Of a stretch of 53,054 nt of DNA, positions 26,012-35,773 are shown piece by piece. The stretch is from contig NZ_JAOASI010000082.1 of NCBI RefSeq assembly GCF_025210165.1, positions 1-53,054 on the forward strand, written 5' to 3'. The notes under the pieces are model-generated. The model saw only the letters and a program-made list of their open reading frames with translations, was not told where the DNA came from and did no database searches. The position numbers and the translations under genes were made by a program. The stretch is from Tepidibacter sp. Lineage in GTDB: Bacteria > Bacillota > Clostridia > Peptostreptococcales > Peptostreptococcaceae. Positions within the stretch are counted from its first letter, which is position 1, and each line of letters opens with the position of its first letter.

Positions 26012-26872
26012 ATGAAGATAATAGAAAAAACGAAGTTATGGTTTGGATTATCCCTTGCTATTATGGCTATAGGACTTGTAATAATACTTACAACTGGACT
26101 TAACTTTGGAATAGATTTTACAGGTGGAACATTAATGGAAATAAAACTTCACAAAGCTGTTTTAACTGAAGATATAAGAACTGTAACAAATGAATACGAT
26201 AAAGATATGTCTATAAACTTTATAGGAGAAAAGAAAGAGATTGTTCAAATAAAGACAAAGAAAGATTTCAATTCAAAGAAAAGACAAGAAGTATTTAATA
26301 AATTTAAAGAAAAATACAATTTAGAGGAAACTCAACCTGAAAAGGCAGAACAATTTGGAGCTACAGTTGGTAATGAAATAAGAAACAATGCTATCATATC
26401 AACATTAATAGCTGCTGTGGGTATGCTTATATATGTAAGTGTTAGATTTGAGTTTTCATATGGTATAGCGTCTATAATAGCACTTGTACACGATGTTCTT
26501 ATACTAATATGCGCTTATGCTGCATTTAGAGTACCTGTTAATGGACCATTTGTTGCAGCAGTTCTTACTGTTGTTGGGTACTCTATAAATGATACAATAG
26601 TTGTATTTGATAGAATAAGAGAAAATATGAAGCTTGCTAAGAAAGGTGAGTATGCAAATATTGCAAATCAAAGCATATCTCAAACTATATCAAGATCTAT
26701 TAATACATCTCTTACTACATTAATAGCTATAATATCGCTTTATGTAATAGGAGTTGAATCCATTAAAGATTTTACACTTCCTTTAATAGTTGGAATGGCA
26801 GCTGGAACATATTCATCTATATTCATAGCCAGCCCAGCATGGGTTTTGATTAAGGAAAAGACTAAATTTTAG
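26012..26872 (+). CDS. secF: Protein-export membrane protein SecF
   Basis: SecF partners SecD in post-initiation protein translocation. It shows TM1 (FGLSLAIMAIGLVIILTTGL), then NFGIDFTGGTLMEIKL. The C-terminal RND segments include VLTVVGYSINDTIVVFDRIREN and SRSINTSLTTLIAIISL. The 286-residue length is typical. The ribosome site is AGGGGGG. A terminator lies 20 nt after the stop. Confidence 0.97.
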   Translation: MKIIEKTKLWFGLSLAIMAIGLVIILTTGLNFGIDFTGGTLMEIKLHKAVLTEDIRTVTNEYDKDMSINFIGEKKEIVQIKTKKDFNSKKRQEVFNKFKEKYNLEETQPEKAEQFGATVGNEIRNNAIISTLIAAVGMLIYVSVRFEFSYGIASIIALVHDVLILICAYAAFRVPVNGPFVAAVLTVVGYSINDTIVVFDRIRENMKLAKKGEYANIANQSISQTISRSINTSLTTLIAIISLYVIGVESIKDFTLPLIVGMAAGTYSSIFIASPAWVLIKEKTKF

Positions 26873-26892
26873 CATAAGAAGATACTGATTTT

Positions 26893-26930
26893 AAGCCTCA
26901 TATTATTTCAACATAATATGGGGCTTTTTA
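26893..26930 (+). terminator. Terminator after secDF
   Basis: AAGCCTCATATTAT pairs with ATAATATGGGGCTT (one mismatch or wobble), followed by TTTT. Confidence 0.9.
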
Positions 26931-26938
26931 CTAAGTAC

Positions 26939-27138
26939 AAAATTATACCCATTGAAATACCGATACTTAGTTAATATTTTAATACAACTACAGATTCTGA
27001 TTTATAAAACATCCTAAAAGTTCTAAACTCCCTACGGTCAGACAACGAACTTTCTTAACGGATATTTTAACATCATAATCTAAGTTGTATAGTAAAATAT
27101 TAACTAAAAGTATCTAACATTTAAATGGGTATAATTTT
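26939..27138 (+). repeat. Hairpin repeat B (MITE-like), copy 1
   Basis: This 200-bp element has near-perfect terminal inverted repeats (AAAATTATACCCATT / AATGGGTATAATTTT) and internal arms that also pair (GATACTTAGTTAATATTTT...). The apex AAAGTTC...GAACTTT encloses CTCCCTACGGTCAGACAAC. The apex is shared almost base for base with copies 2-4, while the arms differ. It is non-coding and has no clear target-site duplication. It fills most of the 375-bp gap between secF and the ABC1 kinase gene, together with repeat A copy 2. Confidence 0.85.
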
Positions 27139-27167
27139 TAAGTGTAGGATATTTTCGACTATTTTTA

Positions 27168-27231
27168 AGCAACGGAGCCCGTAGGGATCGTTGGCGACAT
27201 GAGTCACCGCGTTAGCGAGTAGACGAATTTT
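27168..27231 (+). repeat. Dispersed structured repeat A, copy 2
   Basis: Matches 5031-5095 in sequence and orientation (AGCAACGGAGCCCGTAGGG ... GCGTTAGCGAGTAGAC), keeping the nested CAACG/CGTTG + CCC/GGG hairpin and CGC-GTTA-GCG. It begins 30 bp after repeat B copy 1 and ends 16 bp before the ABC1 gene start. Like copy 1, it lies directly upstream of a plus-strand gene. Confidence 0.7.
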
Positions 27232-27247
27232 GGTGAGAGGTGTTCTT

Positions 27248-28912
27248 ATGATAAAAACAGGCTATAGAAATTTAAAAAGATCTAGAAGCATAGTACAAGT
27301 ATTATTAAAGTATGGTTTTAGTTTTGTTGTGGAGAAATTGAAGATAGATGGAATAGCTTATAAAATGCCATTAACACCTAATAAAGAAATACAGAATATG
27401 AGTACCGGAGAAAGAGTAAGAAGAGCTATTGAGGAGCTTGGACCAACGTTTGTAAAACTGGGTCAAATAATGAGTACTAGAACTGACTTATTAGACCCAG
27501 ATATAATAGAAGAATTATCAAAACTTCAAAATAATGTTAAAAGTTTTGATATAAAAGAAGCTAGAGACACTTTTGTGAGTGAGATTGGGGTTGAAATTGA
27601 AGAAGCATTTGATGATTTTAATGAAATTCCTGTAGGTTCAGCTTCTATAGGGCAGGCATATGTAGCCAAGCTAAAAAATGGTAAAGATGTAATAGTTAAA
27701 ATACAAAGGCCTAATATAGAAAGTATTATAAAATCTGATTTAGAGATGCTTCATCTTATTGGAAAAGTAATAGAAGAATATTATAAGGAAACAGTAGTTG
27801 ATTTTAGTGAGGTTATAGAAGAATTTTCTATTACTATAATGAGAGAGCTTGACTATACATTTGAATCTAGAAACTGTGAAAAATTTAGAGAAATATTTAA
27901 GAATGACACTCATGTGTATATTCCCAAAATATATTGGGATATGTCATCTAAGAAAGTTCTTGTAATGGAAAAAATAAATGGAATAAGTGTAAGTGATATG
28001 AATTCTATAAAAAGCATGGGATGGGATACCAAAGAAATTGCTAATGTAGGAGCTATGTCATTTATGAAGCAGGTTTTTTTTCATGGATTCTTTCATGCAG
28101 ATCCTCATCCTGGTAATATATTCGCAATAGGTAAGGGGAAAATAGCTTTTATAGATTTTGGAATAGTTGGATTAATAGATAACATAACATTGAATTTTAT
28201 AACAGATATATTCTTTGCAAGTATAAATAAAGATATAGATAAAATAATAGATTCTTTAGTAGAACTTGATGCTATAAGTGAGGATACAAATGTACGAAAA
28301 TTAAGAGAAGAAATAAGCTTTTTTATACATTATTATTACGATATGCCTATTAAATTGATAAATATAACAGAAATACTGAATGAGTTTATGCGATTTAGCA
28401 GAAAGAACAAAGTAAAGCTACCTTCTCAATTTTCGCTTTTAGCAAGAGCTATAGTAACTCTTGAAGGCACAGCTAAAAAATTAAATCCTGATTTTGCTTT
28501 ATCTACAATAGTAAAAAACTTTATAAAAGAGTTTTATTTAAATAAGTTTAAGCCTGACAAGGTTTTATTGAAGTCAAAATCTTATATAGAACAAGCTCTT
28601 ATTGACTTTAAAGTTATACCAAGACAGATAAAACTTCTTTTAAGGCATTTAGAAAAGAATGAAGTTAAATTTACTATAGATGAAATTAAATTTACGAATC
28701 TAGAAAAAGAAATAAATAATATGACCAATAAATTAGCTGTAAGTCTTATATTATCGTCTACAATAGTAGGATCATCTATGATTATAACTACAAAGACAGG
28801 ACCAAGCATAAAGGGATATCCTATTTTAGGGATAGTTGGTTTTTTAATAGCAACTATAATGGGCATGTACTTGACAGTATCAATATTAATGACAGGTAGA
28901 AGTAAACGATAG
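27248..28912 (+). CDS. ABC1/AarF/UbiB-family atypical kinase
   Basis: This ADCK/UbiB-family protein has the KxGQ motif (GPTFVKLGQIMSTRTDLL), the Ala-rich nucleotide loop (IPVGSASIGQAYVAKLKNG) with VIVKIQRP, and HADPHPGNIF with IDFGIVG in the C-lobe. Two C-terminal membrane helices end the protein (LAVSLILSSTIVG; LGIVGFLIATIMGMYL). In other bacteria UbiB supports quinone synthesis; clostridia lack ubiquinone, so the lipid substrate here is unknown. ATG 27248 follows GAGAGGTG. TTG 27230 is less likely. Confidence 0.93.
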   Translation: MIKTGYRNLKRSRSIVQVLLKYGFSFVVEKLKIDGIAYKMPLTPNKEIQNMSTGERVRRAIEELGPTFVKLGQIMSTRTDLLDPDIIEELSKLQNNVKSFDIKEARDTFVSEIGVEIEEAFDDFNEIPVGSASIGQAYVAKLKNGKDVIVKIQRPNIESIIKSDLEMLHLIGKVIEEYYKETVVDFSEVIEEFSITIMRELDYTFESRNCEKFREIFKNDTHVYIPKIYWDMSSKKVLVMEKINGISVSDMNSIKSMGWDTKEIANVGAMSFMKQVFFHGFFHADPHPGNIFAIGKGKIAFIDFGIVGLIDNITLNFITDIFFASINKDIDKIIDSLVELDAISEDTNVRKLREEISFFIHYYYDMPIKLINITEILNEFMRFSRKNKVKLPSQFSLLARAIVTLEGTAKKLNPDFALSTIVKNFIKEFYLNKFKPDKVLLKSKSYIEQALIDFKVIPRQIKLLLRHLEKNEVKFTIDEIKFTNLEKEINNMTNKLAVSLILSSTIVGSSMIITTKTGPSIKGYPILGIVGFLIATIMGMYLTVSILMTGRSKR

Positions 28913-29136
28913 ATATACAGTGGTATGAAGGTAATTGGATATTGATAAATTTTATTTTACAATATATAATATAATTGTTATTTGTGACTTTTTATATCAA
29001 GATTTGAAGTAAATTTCATTATTATACGTATATAAGTCGCAAAATCAAACTCGATTGTATGGAATATTATAGTTTACTTATAGATTAGATATCATTAAAT
29101 TGAGTATTAAGATATAGTTTTAGGGAGGAATAAATA

Positions 29137-29649
29137 ATGAACTTGCAGGAAACAATAAGAAATATAAAGGATTTTCCAAAAGAAGGAATAGACTTCAAAG
29201 ACATAACGACATTATTAAAAGATGGAAAAGCTTTTAAATATGCTGTAGATCAGATAATAGAGGATTTAAAGGATAAAAAAGTAGATGTAATAGTAGGACC
29301 TGAGGCTAGAGGATTTTTAATGGGAACTCCTGTTGCTTATGGAATGGGTATAGGTTTTGTACCAGTTAGAAAACCAGGGAAGTTACCATCAGAAACTGAA
29401 CAGTTTGAATATGATTTAGAGTATGGAACTGATGTCCTTGAGATACATAAAGATGCTATAAAGCCTGGACAAAGGGTGGCTATAGTGGATGATCTTCTTG
29501 CAACTGGTGGAACTATGGGAGCTGCTGCAAAGCTTATTGAAAAATTAGGCGGAGAAGTAGTTGCTATGGAATTCTTAATAGAACTAGAGTTTTTAAATGG
29601 AAGAAGTAAATTAGACAAGTATAATATTAATTCTTTAATAACATATTAA
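29137..29649 (+). CDS. apt: Adenine phosphoribosyltransferase
   Basis: Apt salvages adenine with PRPP to AMP. Seen: [20 protein letters not shown] at the N-terminus, [19 protein letters not shown], the flexible-loop [15 protein letters not shown], and the PRPP-binding motif [17 protein letters not shown]. At 170 residues the length is standard. AGGGAGG precedes the ATG. The apt-relA order is common in Firmicutes. The 224 bp upstream hold only AT-rich sequence with no feature I can defend. Confidence 0.97.
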   Translation: MNLQETIRNIKDFPKEGIDFKDITTLLKDGKAFKYAVDQIIEDLKDKKVDVIVGPEARGFLMGTPVAYGMGIGFVPVRKPGKLPSETEQFEYDLEYGTDVLEIHKDAIKPGQRVAIVDDLLATGGTMGAAAKLIEKLGGEVVAMEFLIELEFLNGRSKLDKYNINSLITY

Positions 29650-29655
29650 TAAATC

Positions 29656-29684
29656 AAATAGTTGGTAGTACTACCAACTATTTT
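29656..29684 (+). terminator. Terminator between apt and relA
   Basis: The perfect palindrome AAATAGTTGGTAGT/ACTACCAACTATTT followed by T begins 7 nt after apt. Confidence 0.85.
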
Positions 29685-29732
29685 AATATATAGAGTGAAA
29701 CTAAATACATAAAGTGAAAATAGGGTGATTTT

Positions 29733-31910
29733 ATGGTAGAAAATTTATTACTAAAAATACAGCAGTATAGCCCAAATAGCGATTTAGATTTAATAATAAA
29801 GGCTTATAATTTTGCAGAAAATGCTCATGAGGGTCAATATAGAAAATCAGGTGAAAAATACTTTATACATCCTGTAGAAGTTGCTTATATATTGGCTGAT
29901 TTAGAAATGGATATATATACAATAGCAGCAGGTCTTATGCATGATGTAGTTGAAGATACACATTATACTTATGAGGATATTGCAAAAAAATTTGGAAGAG
30001 AAATAGCTGATCTTGTAGAGGGCGTAACTAAGCTTGGGCAAATAGAATACAAATCAAAAGAAGAAACTCAAGCCGAAAATCTTAGAAAAATGTTCATGGC
30101 TATGGCAAAGGATATAAGAGTTATACTTATAAAGCTTGCTGATAGACTACACAATATGAGAACTCTTAAATTTATGACTCCTGAAAAAGCAAAAGAAAAA
30201 GCAAAAGAAACTATGGAAATATACTCACCTATTGCACATAGATTAGGAATATCAAAAATAAAATGGGAACTTGAAGATATAGGACTTAGATATCTAGATA
30301 TGCCTGGGTATTATGAGCTTGTTGAAAAGGTTGCAAAAAAGAGAAAAGAAAGAGAAGCTTATATAACTAAAGTTATAGATATATTACAAGAAAGATTCGA
30401 AAAATCAAATATTAAATGTGATATATATGGAAGACCAAAGCATTTTTATAGTATATATAGAAAGATGCACTATCAAAACAAGAGCTTTGAAGAAATATAT
30501 GATTTGATGGCTATAAGAGCACTTGTTGAAAATGTAAAAGATTGCTATGCAGTACTTGGTATAGTTCATACTATATGGAAACCTATGCCTGGTAGATTTA
30601 AAGACTATATAGCTATGCCAAAACCTAATATGTATCAATCTCTTCATACTACTGTTGTAGGTCCTGATGGAGAACCTCTTGAAATCCAAATAAGAACTCG
30701 TGAAATGCATAAAATAGCAGAATACGGTATTGCAGCTCATTGGAAATACAAGCAAGGAGATACAGATAACAAAGAAGAGGATATGGATATAAAGCTTTCA
30801 TGGCTTAGACAAATGATGGAATGGCAAAAAGACCTAAATGATCCTAAAGAGTTTATGGAAGCACTTAAGATAGATTTATTTACAAATCAGGTATTCGTAT
30901 TTACACCAAGGGGAGATGTTATAGAACTTCCAGCAGGGTCTACTCCTATAGACTTTGCATATAGAGTTCATACTGGCGTTGGAAATAAGTGTATTGGAGC
31001 TAAGATAGATGGAAGGATAGTTCCTCTTGATTATAAACTTAAAAATGGAAATATAGTAGAAATTATAAGATCAAGTCACAGTAATGGCCCTAGCCGAGAT
31101 TGGATTAATATAGTTAAGACTTCTCATGCTAAAAATAGGATAAGACAGTGGTTCAAAAAAGAAAGAAGAGAAGAAAATATTCAAAGAGGAAGGGATTTAC
31201 TTGAAAAAGAAGTTAAAAAACAAGGATACGTTTTAAGTGAATTCTTAAAAAATAAGAACATAAATGCTATATCTAAAAAATTTAATCAACCTACTGATGA
31301 GGATTTATATGCAACTATTGGATATGGAGGTCTTATAGTATCTCAAGTTATGTCAAAGTTGAGAGAATTATATGAAAAAGATAATAAAAAACAAACTATA
31401 GAGACTAAAATCGAAGAAAGTATAAATGAAAAAGAATATAAAAGCAGAAGAAGAACAAGTAGCCAAGGTGTTGTTGTAAAAGATGTTGACAATATATTAG
31501 TTAGAATAGCAAGGTGCTGTAACCCACTGCCAGGAGATGATATAATTGGTTATATAACTAAAGGTAGAGGGGTTTCTGTTCATAGGAAGGATTGTCCTAA
31601 TATAGATATAAATGATACTGATAAAGCTAATAGGTCTATTGAAGTTGAATGGGATTTAGATAAAAAAGTAAGGTTTGAAGCTGAAATACAGGTCAAATCA
31701 CATGATAGAAGTGGAATTATTAGTGAAATAACTCATGTGTTTACAGTGGACAAGATATCTTTAAATGGAATAAATGCTAGAACCAATAAAGATAAACTTG
31801 TCAATATGAGTTTGTTGCTTGAAATTGATAGTATACAAGAACTTAATAATTTAATGAAAAAAGTTAAAAATATACCAGGTGTTATAGACGTATATAGAGT
31901 TATAAATTAA
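29733..31910 (+). CDS. relA: Bifunctional (p)ppGpp synthetase/hydrolase RelA/SpoT
   Basis: This Rel-type stringent-response enzyme has its domains in order. The HD hydrolase has H46 ([11 protein letters not shown]) and H70-D71 ([12 protein letters not shown]). The synthetase domain has [16 protein letters not shown] and [21 protein letters not shown]. The TGS domain ([20 protein letters not shown]) follows, then a zinc-finger/CC region ([14 protein letters not shown]) and a C-terminal ACT domain. At 725 residues it is full length. The intact HD indicates it can also degrade (p)ppGpp. The ribosome site is weak (TAGGGTG). dtd follows 14 nt later. Confidence 0.98.
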   Translation: MVENLLLKIQQYSPNSDLDLIIKAYNFAENAHEGQYRKSGEKYFIHPVEVAYILADLEMDIYTIAAGLMHDVVEDTHYTYEDIAKKFGREIADLVEGVTKLGQIEYKSKEETQAENLRKMFMAMAKDIRVILIKLADRLHNMRTLKFMTPEKAKEKAKETMEIYSPIAHRLGISKIKWELEDIGLRYLDMPGYYELVEKVAKKRKEREAYITKVIDILQERFEKSNIKCDIYGRPKHFYSIYRKMHYQNKSFEEIYDLMAIRALVENVKDCYAVLGIVHTIWKPMPGRFKDYIAMPKPNMYQSLHTTVVGPDGEPLEIQIRTREMHKIAEYGIAAHWKYKQGDTDNKEEDMDIKLSWLRQMMEWQKDLNDPKEFMEALKIDLFTNQVFVFTPRGDVIELPAGSTPIDFAYRVHTGVGNKCIGAKIDGRIVPLDYKLKNGNIVEIIRSSHSNGPSRDWINIVKTSHAKNRIRQWFKKERREENIQRGRDLLEKEVKKQGYVLSEFLKNKNINAISKKFNQPTDEDLYATIGYGGLIVSQVMSKLRELYEKDNKKQTIETKIEESINEKEYKSRRRTSSQGVVVKDVDNILVRIARCCNPLPGDDIIGYITKGRGVSVHRKDCPNIDINDTDKANRSIEVEWDLDKKVRFEAEIQVKSHDRSGIISEITHVFTVDKISLNGINARTNKDKLVNMSLLLEIDSIQELNNLMKKVKNIPGVIDVYRVIN

Positions 31911-31924
31911 AGGGGATGTTTAAA

Positions 31925-32374
31925 GTGAGAGCTGTTGTTCAAAGAGTTTCAAGTTCGAGTGTAACTGTTGATAAAGAGGTAATTGGAAAGATAGATAAAG
32001 GAATTATGGTTTTATTAGGAATAAATGATGATGATAATTCAAAGGATATAGATTATTTGGTTGATAAGATTGTTAATCTTAGAATATTTGAAGATGAAAA
32101 TGAAAAGATGAATTTATCTTTATTGGATATAAAAGGTGAACTTTTAGTTGTATCTCAGTTTACTCTTTATGGAGATTGTAGAAAAGGTAGAAGACCTAAT
32201 TTTACAGATGCAGCAAAGCCTGATAAGGCTATACCTTTGTATGAAGAATTTATAGATAAGGCTAAAAATTATAAATTAAAAGTTCAAACAGGTAAGTTTG
32301 GGGCTCATATGAACGTTGATATTATGAATGATGGTCCTGTAACTCTTTTAATAGATTCAAAGAAGAATTTCTAA
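31925..32374 (+). CDS. dtd: D-aminoacyl-tRNA deacylase
   Basis: DTD hydrolyses D-aminoacyl-tRNAs such as D-Tyr-tRNA and Gly-tRNA(Ala), protecting translation. Motifs are [19 protein letters not shown] (active-site SQxT) and the C-terminal [12 protein letters not shown] (the GP motif that checks chirality). GTG 31925 gives the canonical N-terminus [16 protein letters not shown] and follows AGGGG; ATG 31916 would only add three residues. It is part of the relA-dtd-MBL-hemZ operon. Confidence 0.96.
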   Translation: MRAVVQRVSSSSVTVDKEVIGKIDKGIMVLLGINDDDNSKDIDYLVDKIVNLRIFEDENEKMNLSLLDIKGELLVVSQFTLYGDCRKGRRPNFTDAAKPDKAIPLYEEFIDKAKNYKLKVQTGKFGAHMNVDIMNDGPVTLLIDSKKNF

Positions 32375-32386
32375 GGGGGAATTTTT

Positions 32387-33004
32387 GTGTTTTTAGAAAA
32401 GATAGTAGCTGGAGTATATGGTGTGAATTGTTATATATTAGGAGATGATGAAACTAAAAAGTGTGCAGTAATAGATCCAGGTGGAGATTGTGATGGAATA
32501 TTAAATATTATAAAAAAGAACGAATTAAACTTAGAATATATAATACTTACGCATGGTCATGCAGATCATATAGGTGCAGTTAAAGAATTAAAAGAAAAAA
32601 CTAATTCTACTGTATTAGCACATAAAGAAGAAGAAATAGTATTAACTAATAGTCAAAATAATTTAACTTATATGATGGGTGGAAGTATAGAAATTGAAGC
32701 TGATAGATATTTAAATGATGAACAAAGTATAGAACTTGGCAATCTTAACCTTCAAACAATTCATACTCCAGGACACACTCTAGGAGGCATGTGTATAAAA
32801 GTAGAAGACTGCTTATTTACAGGAGATACATTATTTAGATCATCTATAGGAAGAACAGATTTATTTGGTGGAGATTATGACAAAATAATAGAGTCTGTAA
32901 ATAGATTATCTAAGTTAGATGATAAATTAAAAGTATTTCCAGGTCATGGACCTGCAAGTACTGTAGAGACAGAAAAAGCAAAAAATCCATATATTAAGAG
33001 ATAA
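32387..33004 (+). CDS. MBL-fold metallo-hydrolase (glyoxalase II-like)
   Basis: The 205 residues include the metal-binding motif THGHADHIG (H56, H58, D60, H61), then HTPGHTLGGMCI, the bridging Asp in LFTGDTLFRSSIGRTDL, and the last His in VFPGHGPAST. This matches the YcbL/glyoxalase II-like branch, hydrolases of thioesters or related small metabolites; the substrate cannot be told. The start is GTG 32387 after AAGGGGG. It is between dtd and hemZ with small gaps. Confidence 0.93.
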   Translation: MFLEKIVAGVYGVNCYILGDDETKKCAVIDPGGDCDGILNIIKKNELNLEYIILTHGHADHIGAVKELKEKTNSTVLAHKEEEIVLTNSQNNLTYMMGGSIEIEADRYLNDEQSIELGNLNLQTIHTPGHTLGGMCIKVEDCLFTGDTLFRSSIGRTDLFGGDYDKIIESVNRLSKLDDKLKVFPGHGPASTVETEKAKNPYIKR

Positions 33005-33028
33005 GAGAAAGGTTAAGGCGAGAATTTA

Positions 33029-34510
33029 ATGCTTAGTGTATTTTTAAAGAATCACGACTATAAGTATGAAGTTAGCGAATTATTAAAACTATTTACATCT
33101 CAATTTAAATTTGTAGAAAATGATGATTTAAAAGACAATATATTAATTAATGAGGTAGATGTAAAAGACAATTTAATAATATCTAAAACTTATTTTTATC
33201 AAAACAATAAGCTTGCCCTACATTATGAAGAAGAAGGCTTGATAGATAAATCAGACTATGATGATAAAACAATAAGAAAAGAAAGTAAAATTGTAATAAA
33301 AAGAAGTATATTTAAGGTTTTAAGTAAGGTATATAAGTCATTCGTTCCGTGGGGAATTTTAACAGGAATTAGACCTACAAAAATAGTACATGAACTTATG
33401 GATGAGGAAAAATCTAAAAAGGATATAGAGGATATATTGAAGAATAAATATCAGATGGATTATAGCAAAATAAATCTTGCATACAATATAGCATGTGTTG
33501 AAAGAAAATTTGTATATCCTATAGATGAAAATAAAATAGCTTTGTATATAAGTATACCATTTTGCCCAACAAGATGTGTATACTGCTCTTTTCCTTCAAA
33601 TACACTAAAACAATGGGGACATCTTAAGAAAGAATATTTAAAGTGTCTTATAAAAGAGATACAAGGAGTATCTGAGTTAGTTAAAAAGACTAATAAAGAA
33701 ATTGAAACTGTATATATAGGAGGAGGAACTCCAACTACTCTTGACGCAAAGGAACTTTCTTTACTTATAGATAGCTTATATGAAAATTTTGATTTAAGCA
33801 AAATGAAGGAATTCACAGTTGAAGCTGGAAGAGTAGATACTATAACAAAAGAAAAATTAGAAGTTCTTAAAGAAAAGTCGGTTTCAAGAATAAGCATTAA
33901 TCCTCAAACTATGAATGAGAACACTTTAAAAGAAATAGGAAGAACTCATAGTGTAGAAGATATAAAAAATTGTTTTTATATGGCTAGAGAAATTGGATTT
34001 GACAATATAAATATGGATATTATTTTGGGACTTCCAAAAGAAACTCCTGAAATGGTTGAAAATACTTTAAAGGAAATCTTAAAGCTAGACCCTGAAAGCT
34101 TGACTGTTCATACTATGGCAATAAAAAGAGCATCAACTCTTAATGAAAACATAGAAGATTATGAATTTAGTCATTATATGGACATGGTTAAGATGATAGA
34201 TATCTCTATGGAATATGCTTATAAAATGAATCTAATACCGTATTATATGTATAGACAAAAGCATATGCTTGGAAATCTTGAGAATATAGGATATGCTAAG
34301 AAGGGGTTTGAATGTATATATAATATCCAAATAATGGAAGAAAAGCAGACTATATATGCTTTGGGAGCAGGAGCTAATTCGAAAGTAGTATATATAGATG
34401 AAAATAGAATTGAGCGAGTTGCTAATGTCAAAAACATAGAACATTATATAAATAGAGTTGATGAAATGATTAAGAGAAAAGAAGAGGAGGTTTTAAAAGA
34501 TGCCGATTAA
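33029..34510 (+). CDS. hemZ: HemZ-type radical-SAM coproporphyrinogen dehydrogenase-like protein
   Basis: A ~160-residue N-terminal extension typical of HemZ precedes a HemN-like radical-SAM core with C179-x3-C183-x2-C186 (PFCPTRCVYCSFPSN). Then come YIGGGTPTTLDAKEL, EFTVEAGRVDTITKEKL and MDIILGLPKETPEMVENTL. HemN family enzymes decarboxylate coproporphyrinogen III anaerobically; HemZ members in clostridia without full heme synthesis may have another role. The stop overlaps the start of hisS by 11 nt, which implies coupling. Confidence 0.93.
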   Translation: MLSVFLKNHDYKYEVSELLKLFTSQFKFVENDDLKDNILINEVDVKDNLIISKTYFYQNNKLALHYEEEGLIDKSDYDDKTIRKESKIVIKRSIFKVLSKVYKSFVPWGILTGIRPTKIVHELMDEEKSKKDIEDILKNKYQMDYSKINLAYNIACVERKFVYPIDENKIALYISIPFCPTRCVYCSFPSNTLKQWGHLKKEYLKCLIKEIQGVSELVKKTNKEIETVYIGGGTPTTLDAKELSLLIDSLYENFDLSKMKEFTVEAGRVDTITKEKLEVLKEKSVSRISINPQTMNENTLKEIGRTHSVEDIKNCFYMAREIGFDNINMDIILGLPKETPEMVENTLKEILKLDPESLTVHTMAIKRASTLNENIEDYEFSHYMDMVKMIDISMEYAYKMNLIPYYMYRQKHMLGNLENIGYAKKGFECIYNIQIMEEKQTIYALGAGANSKVVYIDENRIERVANVKNIEHYINRVDEMIKRKEEEVLKDAD

Positions 34511-35759
34511 AGCGCCAAGAGGAACTAAGGATGTATTACCTAAAGACTCTTATAAATGGACTTATGTAGAAAATCTATTTAGAGAGGTATGCTCTTTATT
34601 TGGATATAATGAAATAAGAACTCCTGTATTTGAAAGTACAGATCTTTTCAAAAGAGGAGTTGGAGAGACTACTGATATAGTTCAAAAGGAAATGTATTCA
34701 TTTAAGGATAATGGAGGAAGAGATATAACTTTAAAACCAGAAGGAACAGCTGGTGCTGTTAGAGCTTTTATTGAAAATAAGCTTTATGCAGATGCTCAAC
34801 CTTCAAAGTTATTTTATATAACTCCATGCTTTAGATATGAAAGACCACAAGCTGGAAGAATGAGACAGTTCCATCAGTTTGGAATTGAAGCATTTGGGAG
34901 TGAATCAGCTTCTATAGATGCTGAGGTTATGGCACTTGCTATGGAGTTTTTCAAAAGAGTAGGACTTGAAAAATTAGAACTTAGAATAAACTCTGTAGGT
35001 TGTCCTAAATGTAGAAATGAATATAATACAAAATTAAGAGGATATTTAAAAGAAAAGCTAGACACATTATGTAATACTTGTCAAACTAGATACGAAAAAA
35101 ACCCTCTTAGAATACTTGATTGCAAGAATGAAGATTGTCAAAGTCAAATAAAGGATGCTCCTTTAATGATAGATAATATATGTGGGGACTGTAAAGATCA
35201 CTTTGAAAAAGTAAAGGTGTACTTAGAAAGTATGGGTATAAACTATGTTGTAGATCCTAAGATAGTTAGAGGGCTTGACTATTATACTAAGACTGCTTTT
35301 GAAATAATATCACAAGATATAGGAGCTCAAAGTACTGTATGTGGTGGAGGAAGATATGATGGACTTGTAGAGCAATTAGAGGGTCCAAAAACTCCAGGTA
35401 TAGGATTTGGTATGGGTATAGAGAGACTTTTATTAACTCTTGAAAACAATAATATAGAAATACCTAAAGAAGATGGAATAGATATATTCGTAGTTACAAT
35501 TGGAGAAAAAGCCGAGGTAGAGAGCTTTAAAATTATAAAGTCTTTAAGAGAAAATAACATATCTTGCGATAAAGACCATGTAGGTAAGAGTGTAAAGGCA
35601 CAATTTAAATATTCTGATAAAATCAATGCTAAGTATACTATAGTACTTGGTGATGATGAAATAGAAAAAGATTTAGCAACACTTAAAAATATGAAAACAT
35701 CAGAACAAACAGAGATAAAATTAAGCGAAATAGCAGATGTACTAAAAAACATGATTTAA
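34500..35759 (+). CDS. hisS: Histidyl-tRNA synthetase
   Basis: A class II synthetase charging tRNA-His. Motif 1 is near [20 protein letters not shown]. Motif 2 is [20 protein letters not shown] followed by HQFGIEAFG. HisA is [14 protein letters not shown]. Motif 3 is [13 protein letters not shown]. The C-terminal anticodon-binding domain is [18 protein letters not shown]. The insertion carries Cys pairs ([16 protein letters not shown]). The 419-residue length is normal. AGAGGAGG sits inside the hemZ end. Confidence 0.98.
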   Translation: MPIKAPRGTKDVLPKDSYKWTYVENLFREVCSLFGYNEIRTPVFESTDLFKRGVGETTDIVQKEMYSFKDNGGRDITLKPEGTAGAVRAFIENKLYADAQPSKLFYITPCFRYERPQAGRMRQFHQFGIEAFGSESASIDAEVMALAMEFFKRVGLEKLELRINSVGCPKCRNEYNTKLRGYLKEKLDTLCNTCQTRYEKNPLRILDCKNEDCQSQIKDAPLMIDNICGDCKDHFEKVKVYLESMGINYVVDPKIVRGLDYYTKTAFEIISQDIGAQSTVCGGGRYDGLVEQLEGPKTPGIGFGMGIERLLLTLENNNIEIPKEDGIDIFVVTIGEKAEVESFKIIKSLRENNISCDKDHVGKSVKAQFKYSDKINAKYTIVLGDDEIEKDLATLKNMKTSEQTEIKLSEIADVLKNMI

Positions 35760-35773
35760 GGGAGGACTTACAT

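Noticed and set aside
28913-29136. Possible small RNA or gene in the 224-bp gap before apt
   Set aside because: Only AT-rich sequence with no stable hairpin, open frame with ribosome site, or repeat.
29690-29730. A TGAAAC motif upstream of relA as a second ECF promoter
   Set aside because: The sequence 16 bp downstream does not resemble CGTC.
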